Below, piece by piece: positions 47,521 through 57,154 of a DNA stretch of 64,000 nt. Made by a program: the position numbers and the translations under genes. Numbering within the stretch: position 1 is the stretch's first letter; the number at the start of each line of letters is the position of its first letter. The notes under the pieces are model-generated. The model had not been told where the DNA came from and searched no databases. It saw nothing but the letters and a program-made list of their open reading frames with translations. Origin of the DNA: Humulus lupulus (lineage: Eukaryota; Streptophyta; Magnoliopsida; Rosales; Cannabaceae); NCBI RefSeq assembly GCF_963169125.1, contig NC_084793.1, positions 90,725,071-90,789,070 of the forward strand, in the 5' to 3' direction.

Positions 47521-47937
47521 GTTTCAATTAAAATAATATTAGGCATGTCATTCAATGTTTTCCATATATTAAATAATAATTGATTTAAAATATTTTAGTA
47601 CAAATTTAACTTAATATTTCAATATACATTCTAATAATAAAAAAAATTGGCACATAAATATTATAATAATATAAAAATATAAGTAACATAACAATATTTT
47701 TTACAACAACAACAATGAAAATTATATTTAAACTATCCATACATCATCAACGAAAATGAAATATTTACATGAGTCTATTTTTTAAAGACAATAAAATCAC
47801 ATCATTGAGTCATGGAGTTGTGTATCTGATTCTCGTGAATTCTGCATATTTTTTTAGCAAAACAAATAACAAACATATAATTATTTGTACACATATATAA
47901 TGATATTTAATGCAAGAGAATTGATTTAAAATTGTAT
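47521..47937. other. AT-rich 3' flank of the TNPA-like gene
   Basis: Non-coding, presumably untranslated sequence downstream of the minus-strand gene. Nothing else is visible. Confidence 0.5.
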
Positions 47938-50030
47938 TCAACTTACCACAAATACCGTCGGCCATGCAATAGGTGCTTCAACAACTTCACTAATTGTCTT
48001 AAAACATCCATATGCTCCAATTAATTGCTCGTTAGGTTGGATAGGAACTTGAACAATAACTTCAGAAAAGAAATCTCCGAGCTCTTTCCCTCCAACTTCT
48101 TTTGATGGATCCTTACTACAAACTAGACTGATAGCAATTGTTTGAGGATCATTAGTGACACTCTTCAGATTAACCACTTCTCCGACCTGCGCAATATAAA
48201 TTATGACATAAAGATATATACACAAATGGATTCAATAGTAAAAGATATGTTTAAATAGTTAAGCAATATTGAGGTATTATTTACTTCAGCAACAGGAGTA
48301 TCATATGATGAAGATGAAAACAATAGTCGACGTTGTGGTTCTTTGTTTCATGACGGACAATCACTTTTGGCCTACATTTATAATAGTATATTAATAAAAT
48401 AAATTAGTTTATTGTTAGTAATCTTAGAAATCATTTTATAAAAACTTAACCAGTTGTGAAGACGTGACATTGTCATTATGATTCAGAGGCTGCACATACA
48501 CATATTCAATTTTAATTACTACAAATTATTGAATAATAATAATCAAATTTAAAGAAAAATTAAAAGTCTAACATCAACTTGTACAATAGATATGTCATTG
48601 ACATTGTTTTGTTTGCTCGAAAGAGTTTGAACTTGAGATGCTAACTCATTTATTTTAGATTTCAGGGCATCTACATACTCCTTTTGATTTCGCCTCCAAG
48701 TGGATTTGTTTTCCCACACATCAGATAGACAAACACCAAATCCATACATGCGAATTGATCCATGTTTTTCTTTACCCATAACTTCAAAAAAAGTGTCATT
48801 CATACTCTTTTCTTTTGAAGCATCTTCATTCAATTCTTCTTTCTCTTGTAATCGTAACTATCATTAATTAATATAAGTTAAGAAGTAATAAAAAAAACAT
48901 GCTCAGGATATATAACACAATAATTAAGAAGTATTCAATCATACCATTGCTTCTTTTGTGTTTTCATCAACAACACTCTTATCCTTCTTTGTGTAACAAA
49001 TTTTAAACATAGATGCACGTGTGGGTGTACTTTCACCATCCTCCTTCTACAAATGAACATATTCTTGTACTTAAAAATTAACCAAAGAAGGCATAATTAT
49101 GAAATAACGTTCAAGTTATTTGTTAAAATTATTTTTCAAGTTTTACCTGTAATGCTCTAATTTGTGCAAAACTCTTTGTGCCAGTTGTATGGTTGTATTT
49201 TTTTTTCTCCACGACTAGTCTTGTTTTTATCACACCTACTCTAAAAGAACATCAAAAGCTATACACTTAATAAATATGTTAATTAAAGGTTAAAACAAAA
49301 AGTACCTTTGAATTCGTGAAAAATGATATAAAACAATGAAGTTAATTAAAGGTTAAAACAAAAAGTACCTTTGAATCTTCTGTTGCCCAATATTTTATCA
49401 ATTTCTCCCATTAACCATCATATACTCTTTTGTCCTTATATTTTTTTTACTCCTCAAAAGATAAGTGTTCTAAATAATAAGTAGTCTTAAGGTAAGATTT
49501 CCAATTTCTAAGTTGCTTGCCACAAGTCCTCATAGTCCAATTCTTCACAAGAGGAGGAATGTGAAATTTTTCCTAAAAGAATAAAAGTATTGACTATTAT
49601 CAATTTTAAATATACTAACTATAATTAATATTATAAATGTATATTTAAAATTACTTTAACTATTAATCTAAAATGCTAAATTAAATCAAAGAAAAAAATA
49701 ATAAATTTACCTGTATGATTTTCCACATTCCATCTTTGTACTTATCAGGTACCTTATGCCAATTCTTGTAGTTAATTGGAGCATTTTTTCCATCTCGTAC
49801 TAATGTTCCAATAAAGCTTGTAAGTTTGTTTGCATTTTCATCATGTGGCTGCCCAAAATTGTTACATGTAATTTGTATCTTTTTACCATCATGATTACCC
49901 CAAATATCACGCATTTGTGTAGGACCTCGAGTTTTCTTTTTACTAGTATTATTTGTCAACAAATCTACAAATGGTCTAGCATTATCTTCGTCTTGTCTAG
50001 CCAATCTATATTGCATATATGGATCCATAC
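47938..50030 (-). pseudogene. TNPA-like protein (plant transposase, Ptta/En/Spm family)
   Basis: In CACTA elements this protein binds the subterminal repeats and assists the transposase. Exons, read leftwards: 50030-49711 (MDPYMQYRLARQDEDNARPF, RDIWGNHDGKKIQITCNNFG, FIGTLVRDG, NWHKVPDKYKDGMWKIIQ, donor GTAAAT); 49572-49369 (FHIPPLVKNWTMRTCGKQLR); about 49253-49148 (HTTGTKSFAQIRALQ); about 49046-48945; about 48858-48575 (EVMGKEKHGSIRMYGFGV, coiled coil ALKSKINELASQVQ); a last piece to 47938. The order and motifs match the Transposase_24 family (PF03004). A stop in the second exon and a partly duplicated exon border near 49337 suggest decay, but most exons are open. Confidence 0.7.
49265..49370. 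repeat. 62-bp-spaced local duplication at an exon border
   Basis: TTAATTAAAGGTTAAAACAA followed by AAAGTACCTTTGAAT occurs twice, near 49276 and 49338, so the splice donor of the second TNPA-like exon is duplicated. Confidence 0.75.
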
Positions 50031-51323
50031 CTACAAACGTTTCCAAAAACAAAGTAGAATAGTTATATTTAATGTTAAAGTAACAACTAAAATCTCAAAT
50101 ATCATAGAATTTACTCACTGTTTTTTGTATTAATAATAATGAATGAGAACATGCTTTAAAAACATTTGAATCACAATGAATTAAGTGGTTGCTTTACTTA
50201 TTATTATTCTTTCTAGTCATAATGCTTTACATTTCAGTTTTTCTCTTTGTTTTCTATCGTTATACTATATGAACCTGCAAACTTTGGTTAAGTGTACTAT
50301 TTAAAGCCACAATTCAGCAAGATTATTTAAAACACAAATTTTCAAAACTAAACTTCAAAACATTATGAAAATTCAAAGAAAATTAAACCTTAACACTTGA
50401 AATTTCATGTCAACGTTTTAACATGTACAAGTGACAAGAGCAAAACTAATTAGTGAGCTTGAAAATTGAAGAAGAAATGACTTCTGATTTTTAACAAGAA
50501 AGATAATTAAAGAATAAATTAAAAACCTGTTCCATTAGTTAATTGGCCTAAAACTCAAACATTTCCTAGATTATTTGAATTATTATATCAAAAAAAGTAT
50601 TTTGGGGCAAGAAAATCCAGAAAGGTCAACCACTTTCTATAGATGCCAAACTTAACTAGTTCAAAAACACTATTACAGGGAATAAAAAGTTGCTTAATCG
50701 AAAAAGAATAAGTAGAGAGAAAAAATCACATCTATACACACACACACACATATATATATATATATGACATGCTTTTGGAATCCAATCATATATATATGTA
50801 TATATAAATATATATGATTTTGATACTGAAATAGTTTCTCGTTTTTTGCAAGCTAGTTTGTTCTTTTTTTATTTGTCTTTAGGCTTGCTGGAAAAAGAAA
50901 TGGCTTCTTGTTCTTTCTTATTGAGAGATTTCAAATGTATAATGCAAGAAAAAAGAAAAAGAAAGGATCACCTTAAATATTGAGATAGTTTTCAAAGGTA
51001 TGAATTATTGTCAATTATGATTGTTCTTCTACTAAGACCATCCTTGCTTCAGCTTCCATATCTGTAGTTTACACATTTCAATATCAAACAAAAGTTAAAA
51101 ATAGAAAGGTTAAAAAAATATGTTCAGAAATAGAGATATATAGACCACTGAATGTTCATATAGTCTTACCACATATTTTCTGTAATTTTTTTGTCGTTAG
51201 TTTCTGCAGATTTGAGTTGAGTGAAAAAATAAGGAAAATTGTGCAATGATCAGATTTTTTTGGTTTAAATGAATCGTGAACTTAAAAAAGATAACTGCAA
51301 TTTTTCAATTACGTGCTTTTTTT
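50031..51323. other. AT-rich region upstream of the TNPA-like gene
   Basis: No coding sequence recognised. A (CA)n(TA)n microsatellite lies at about 50734-50765. It probably includes the promoter and 5' exon(s) of the minus-strand gene. Confidence 0.5.
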
Positions 51324-51638
51324 CAATATATATATGTATATTTAAATGTTTTGAGATTTTGTTATATTTCACAAAAAAAAAACACGTCAGATTTTATTTA
51401 TAAATATGTATATTATTTAGTTTTCATATATGTATAAATATATTAAATATAATATAATATATCATTGAAATATATATATATATTTAAAATTAGTTGGGTT
51501 TAAAATGTTCAATTACGTTATCAATGATTAGTTTAACAAACTTTACTATCTTTCATATCATATATTATTATCTTTTTACACAAAAATAGTTATATGATAT
51601 CTTATTCAAATTTTAAATTAAAATAAAAATATTTAAAA
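51324..51638 (+). repeat. Direct duplication, copy 1 (~315 bp)
   Basis: It shares long stretches (GTTTTGAGATTTTGTTATAT, TTTTATTTATAAATATGTAT, TATCAATGATTA) with 52173-52480. The two copies flank the LRR exons. Confidence 0.85.
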
Positions 51639-51875
51639 TTCACTTCATTCCAAGAGAAACTTCCAAAATGAAAATAACTTTTGTAGAAAGAAAAAGCGTA
51701 GCATATTATTGACGTGAATTAAGAAAGAAACTTTGTCCAACTTGTTTTTCGTTTTGTGATACTGGTCTTACCACCCTTTCAACTTTACTTTTGAAATACC
51801 TCATAAGATTTGTTTTTAACATATACATATTTTGCTGAAAAAAAAACTAATATATTGATACATGTGAAACTACAG

Positions 51876-51947
51876 GAGCATTGAGGGAAACCTATTTTCT
51901 GGACCTATTCCTCAAGAAATTGGAAATTTGGTCAATCTGCAGAAACT
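51876..51947 (+). pseudogene. LRR exon A (72 bp) of a receptor-like kinase gene
   Basis: The exon is 72 nt between AACTACAG and GTAATT. It encodes one leucine-rich repeat: GNLFSGPIPQEIGNLVNLQK. Plant LRR receptor-like kinases of the class-VIII type (for example the Arabidopsis At1g53430 group) have LRR arrays made of 72-nt exons, each one repeat. The matching exon B follows 92 bp downstream in the same phase. No kinase, signal peptide or other LRR exons were seen nearby, so it is a captured fragment rather than a gene. Confidence 0.75.
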
Positions 51948-52039
51948 GTAATTTATTATGTACCTCAATTTTTATTTTTATTTTCATTACTATTTTCCAA
52001 CTGTTGATTATAACAAATGCTATCATTACCTTTCTTCAG

Positions 52040-52111
52040 TGTTGTATCTTCAAATGGTTTCACTGGAGTATTGCCAGTGGAATTGGCCAAGTTGATCAAC
52101 CTGACTGATGT
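52040..52111 (+). pseudogene. LRR exon B (72 bp) of the same gene fragment
   Basis: 72 nt between TTTCTTCAG and GTAAGT. The reading continues in phase from exon A (phase 2) as VVSSNGFTGVLPVELAKL, then INLTDV. This is the next LRR of the class-VIII-type array. Both exons are free of stops, so capture was recent or selection acted; the former is simpler. The gene would have encoded a plasma-membrane receptor. Confidence 0.75.
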
Positions 52112-52172
52112 GTAAGTTTGTCTATTTTTTTTTAAATCAGCCTTTGGCTTTTGTCGACTAAAACAGGTCAAT

Positions 52173-52480
52173 CAATATATATATGTATATTTCAATGTTT
52201 TGAGATTTTGTTATATTTCACAAAAAAAACTGGTTAGATTTTATTTATAAATATGTATATTATTTAGTTTTCATATATGTATATATATTAAATATAATAT
52301 AATATATCATTGAAATATATATATTTAAAATTAGTTGGTTTTAAAATATTTAGTTCCGTTATCAATGATTATTTTAACAAACTTTATTATCTTTCATTTT
52401 ATATATTATTATATTTTTTACACAAAAATAGGTCACATGATATCTGATTCAAATTTTAAATTATTATAAAAATATTTAAC
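52173..52480 (+). repeat. Direct duplication, copy 2
   Basis: Partner of 51324-51638 at a distance of about 849 bp. Copies differ by scattered substitutions and small indels. Confidence 0.85.
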
Positions 52481-53209
52481 TAACTTCCATTTGTTTTAAA
52501 CTTAATTTTGAATTAAACTTACTCTCCAATTATTTTGGTTAAACTATAATGCAAAAAAAATTAATTGCTAAGATTAATAATATATATATATATATATGAA
52601 TAGATAGATTATACAAATCTCTATTTCTTAATCTCTCACTATTGGTCTTCCTAAAATCACTTCACAACACTTGTTTCCAAATCTAAAAGCTATATTTATT
52701 ATACTTTTGAGGTAATTCTTATTTTTATGTTTTCCTTTTTATTTTTCTTGTAAAACATAATAAATCTAAAATTATTAATTGGGTTTTTATGTGTATTTAG
52801 TATTTTTGATATAGAAGAATGTATGTTTAAATCTAATAAAGCATTATTTATGCTTATTAAAAAACTTAAGTCCTTTATTTTAATTAGAAATCCATCCTAT
52901 AATGGTGTTTAATTTTTTATTCAAAAATATTAAATCATAAGTTTTATTTCATAAGCTCACATAGAGATTGATGTATTCCAATTTGCTTCAGATTGTAAAT
53001 AAGATGATTAACAACTTATGATTTTTCTTTAAATAATTTATTGTTGATAAATTATTAACTTATTCATTTTTCTATTTTTTAATTTAATAAAATCCCATCT
53101 AATTTTATATTTTAAACATAATTTAAATGTATAATTTATTTTTGTAAAAATATGTATAATTTATTTATTCTTTTATGCTTGAGTTTTTATCAATTAAATA
53201 TCCAAACTC
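52481..53209 (+). promoter_or_regulatory. Probable promoter and non-coding first exon of the transposase gene
   Basis: A (TA)n run near 52580 followed by CTCTATTTCTTAATCTCTCA could be promoter and 5' UTR. CTTTTGAG|GTAATT near 52711 could be a donor splicing to TTTTCTCAG at about 55690, just before the transposase ATG. The 53215-55265 solo LTR would then sit in this intron. This is inference only; the rest is AT-rich without genes. Confidence 0.3.
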
Positions 53210-53394
53210 ATATTTGTGAATGCCAAAAATTGACCAGAGCCATTGTCAACACTCAAGAGAAAAATTGAGGGTTACCCTCAATTAGCCTCGGGCAAGCAAA
53301 GCAGCCCAATACCTTGCCCCACGCGAGACCCATGTCGCATAGAAGCCCTTAGCGAAAATGCCCAAAAGGACCTAAGGGGCCTCGTTGTGCAAGG

Positions 53395-54500
53395 CTGCCC
53401 TTCCCCCGCGCATGCCTGGCAAGGCATCAAGAGTCTCACTATGCGAGGCTAACCTTCCCCCGCATGCGCCTTCCAAGGCCACAAGGGTGTCACTATGCGA
53501 GGCTGCCCTTCCCCCGCATGCGAGGCTACCCTTCCCCCACGCATGCCTGGCAAGGCATCAAGGGTCTCACTATGCGAGGGTACCCTTCCCCCGCATGCGA
53601 GGGTACCCTTCCCCTGCATGCGCCTTCCAAGGCCACAAGGGTCTCACTATGCGAGGCTACCCTTCCCCCGCATGCGAGGCTACCCTTCCCCCGCATGCGC
53701 CTGCCAAGGCCACAAGGGTCTCACTATGCGACGCTAACCTTCCCCCGCATGCGCCTTCCAAGGCCACAAGGGTGTCACTATGCGAGGCTAACCTTCCCCC
53801 GCATGCGCCTTCCAAGGCCACAAAGGTGTCACTATGCGAGGCTAACCTTCCCCCGCATGCGCCTTCCAAGGCCACAAAGGTGTCACTATGCGAGGCTGCC
53901 CTTCCCCCGCATGCGAGGCTACCCTTCCCCCGCATGTGAGGCTACCCTTCCCCCGCGCATGCCTGGCAAGGCATCAAGGGTCTCACTATGCGAGGCTACC
54001 CTTCCCCCGCATGCGAGGCTACCCTTCCCCCGCATGCACCTGCCAAGGCCACAAGGGTCTCACTATGCGAGGCTGCCCTTCCCCCGCATGCGAGGCTACC
54101 CTTCCCCCGCGCATGCCTGGCAAGGTATCAAGGGTCTCACTATGCGAGGCTACCCTTCCCCCGCATGCGAGGCTACCCTTCCCCCGCATGCGCCTGCCAA
54201 GGACACAAGGGTCTCACTATGCGAGGCTACCCTTCCCCCGCATGCGAGGGTACCCTTCCCCTGCATGCGCCTGCCAAGGCCACAAGGGTCTCACTATGCG
54301 AGGCTACCCTTCCCCCGCATGCGCCTGCCAAGGCCACAAGGGTCTCACTATGCGAGGCTACCCTTCCCCCGCATGCGAGGCTACCCTTCCCCCGCATGCG
54401 CCTGCCAAGGCCACAAGGGTCTCACTATGCGAGGCTGCCCTTCCCCCGCATGCGCCTGCCAAGGCCACAAGGGTCTCACAATGCGAGGCTGCCCTCACCC
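53395..54500 (+). repeat. GC-rich higher-order minisatellite
   Basis: It is built from a 23-bp unit A (ATGCGAGGCTACCCTTCCCC + CGC) and a 31-bp unit B (ATGCGCCTGCCAAGGCCACA + AGGGTCTCACT), mostly as A-B (54 bp) or A-A-B (77 bp). Some B units have a GCATGCCTGGCAAGGCATCA version. Roughly 18 higher-order units are present, with few point differences. Confidence 0.9.
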
Positions 54501-55062
54501 GCGCGCCTCGCGACCCAGATGCGCGCCAATGCCTCGCACAGCAAGACACACCTCACCACGCTAGGCACCAAGGGTCTTGCCTTGTGAGACCCATCCCCAT
54601 GCTTCGTGAATGCCCAAGTCATGCCTGGATACTCGCTTAGGCACCAAGGGTCTTGTCTTGTGAGACCCATCCCCAAGCCTCGTACATGCCTATTTCCAGG
54701 CCTCCTACCTGGAGGTAAGGACGGGATAAAAGAAGTATGGATCGACACTTACTAAAATATAAAGAAACCTAGAGAAGATATTTATGTAAAGGGGACCACT
54801 AGGGATGAGATAAATGTACAAGCACGGGATGTACAACCCTGAAAAAGGGCAAAGGCATGACTCTGACATCTGTGTCCTACAAGTAGTGGAGGTACGGATT
54901 TGTACAGAGAGTGGAAGCACTACATGCATACCTCTGACTATGTACCAGGCCGACACCATAACCTTCTGCTCCACCACAACCTGTGCCACTACCCTGACAA
55001 TGTACCTATGCACAATCTTGTCCCCTGGGACCACAATGTATGAGGAGCCATTAGAGCTCCAG

Positions 55063-55070
55063 TATAAATA
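55063..55070 (+). promoter_or_regulatory. TATA box of the solo LTR
   Basis: TATAAATA, 6 bp after AGCTCCAG, downstream of the minisatellite. The solo LTR may still promote transcription towards the transposase. Confidence 0.65.
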
Positions 55071-55265
55071 GATCATCACCCCTCTAGAAAAGGGGTTGGA
55101 AAAATTGATTGTATGCTAAGGCTGTTAAGTAATATACAATTTCGACTCCATTGGAGTTCTACATATTTACTCTTTCAAGTTTTCTCCATCTTCTTCTGAG
55201 ATACCTTTGGCAATATAGTCTTAGTTTCCTAACCTTATATCGTTGACGAGATTTCACCGTCAACA

Positions 55266-55694
55266 ATATTAAAATCATTTATTCATTCATGATTAATTTT
55301 AAATTTGGAGATAATATAAAAAATTCAAAAATATTAACACTCACCGAAATTTGAACTTTTATATATTTCCAATTAATATATATTTTAAAATAACATTGTG
55401 TTCTTCATATTAATGAAAAATTACTTCATATTTTTATTTTAAACGAGCCTTCTGTTTGCCATAACGAAACTAAATGAAGTCTTAAACTTTATTAACGTGC
55501 ATAGTTTTGGGAGAATTTATAACAAGGAAAAAAATTTGGGGGTACAATCTAGTAGTGGTAATAGTTCAAGAGAAAAATCATATTTATCCTTTGTTATTTG
55601 ATCATCCTTAAGTGTGATTGACTCAAATTTTTATTTAATATTATTTGTAGTAATGTTTCTAATCAATTGATTTGATATTTTTTTCTCAGTATTA
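55266..55694 (+). other. AT-rich leader of the transposase gene
   Basis: Non-coding. It ends with a pyrimidine-rich TTTTTTCTCAG, a likely splice acceptor, 5 bp before the start codon at 55695. Confidence 0.55.
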
Positions 55695-57154
55695 ATGGAT
55701 AAGAGTTGGATGAATCAATCTAGATTGAGTGATTCATATGCAGAAGGAGTTAATATATTTCTTGATTTTGCATTTAAAAATGCAAGTCATGAAGAAAAAA
55801 TTATATGTCCTTGTGTAAAGTGTGGTCTTATTACACCTGTCACTCGCACAACTGCATTTGAACATTTGATATGCAATGGATTTGTGGAGGGTTACACTAA
55901 ATGGGTATTGCACGGAGAAACTTCTTCACATGCTGCGCAGAATGTTGAGACTCCTAGTGATATTCACGAGTCAAATTATACTATTGATATGGAAAGAGTT
56001 ATACATGATGCAGTTGGACATAATATTGAAGGCGATGAATGTGAAATTGAAAATGATAATCTTCAAGGCGAAGGCGATGAACCAAATGCGAAAACAAAAG
56101 AATTTTATGATTTGATAAAAGATGCAGAGAAAGAACGTTACCCAGGTTGTACTAGTTTTACAAAGCTCTCATTTGTTATTCAATTATTTCATATTAAATG
56201 CATGTTTGGATGGAGTGAAAAATCGTTTGGCAAGGCACTTGACTTATTTAAAAGAGTGTTACCAAAAGGTGAAACATTACCCAATTATTTTTATGAGACC
56301 AAAAAATTAATCAACATGCTAGGACTTGATTACGAGAAAATTGATGCATGTCCGAAAGATTGCATGTTGTATAGAAAAGAACATGCTAATGACACAGAAT
56401 GCGAAGTATGCTCTACACCAAGGTACGTTAAATATAACAATTTATATTCTTAATTTTTTTAGTCGACATACTTTCTAGATTAGACTAACCTTACATTTTA
56501 ATTATCAAAATAGGAGTGAAGCTAAAGTCTTGCGCCACTTTCCGTTGATACCAAGGTTACAAAGATTATTTATGTCATAAAAAACATCCGATTTTATGAC
56601 ATGGCATCATAAAAAAGAGCATACAAGTGATGGTTGTATGAGACACCCAAGAGATTCTCTAGCATGGATTACTTTTGATCACAACCACAAGGATTTTGTC
56701 GCAGATCCACGAAATGTTAGACTTGGGTTAGCTTCTGATGGAATGAATCCTTTCAAAACATTAAGTGTTAGCCACAATACATGGCCAGTTATTTTGATAC
56801 CATATAATCTTCCGCCATGGATGTGCATGAAACAACCCAATTTCATTATGTCTTTACTCATACCCGGTCCAGATGCACCTGGAAATAATATTTACGTATA
56901 TTTGAAGCCATTGATTGAAGAGCTAAAGGATTTATGGGAAATTGGAGTTGAAACTTTTGATGCATCTACCAAAAAGAACTTTAATATGCGGGCATCACTA
57001 CTATGGACTATCAGTGACTTTCCAGCATATGCAAACTTATCAGGATGGAGCACAAAAGGAAAATATGCGTGCCCATCTTGTCATAAAGACACTTACTATT
57101 TGTGGTTGAAGTACAGTAAAAAACATTATTATATGGGTCATCGACGATGGTTAG
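55695..57154 (+). pseudogene. TNP2-type CACTA transposase, 5' part
   Basis: The transposase cuts and joins the element ends. The ATG at 55695 opens MDKSWMNQSRLSDSYAEGV, the transposase-associated domain with a CPCVKCGL zinc motif, then CMFGWSEKSF and CPKDCMLYRKEH. An intron (56423-56513, GTACGT ... ATAG) joins in phase. The catalytic-core region follows: LRHFPLIPRLQRLF, NVRLGLASDGMNPF, WPVILIPYNLPPWMCMKQ, LLIPGPDAPGNNIYVYLKPL, DFPAYANLSGWSTKGKYACP, YYMGHRRW. One stop at 56578-56580. The gene is then cut by a solo LTR (TSD GTTAG) and resumes at 59553. Confidence 0.88.

Larger units (their letters stand above)
53215..55265 (+). mobile_element. Tat-type solo LTR with a GC-rich minisatellite, TSD ATATT
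   Basis: 2051 bp, TGTGAATGCC ... TTTCACCGTCAACA, flanked by ATATT (53210-53214, 55266-55270). The GTCAACA end and the TATAAATA box (55063-55070) resemble the Tat LTRs of this window. No primer site or gene follows. The U3 part contains the minisatellite. The long overlapping open frames there are a by-product of its composition. Confidence 0.88.

Noticed and set aside
53395..54500. CRISPR-like look of short repeated units
   Set aside because: The spacers are themselves repeated (unit A and unit B), no cas genes exist, and the context is a plant LTR with TSD.
53385..54640. Long overlapping open frames in three plus-strand frames (up to 366 codons) and on the minus strand
   Set aside because: They lie in the minisatellite. 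The repeat unit lacks stop codons in several frames, so openness follows from composition. The predicted peptides are repetitive and match no family.
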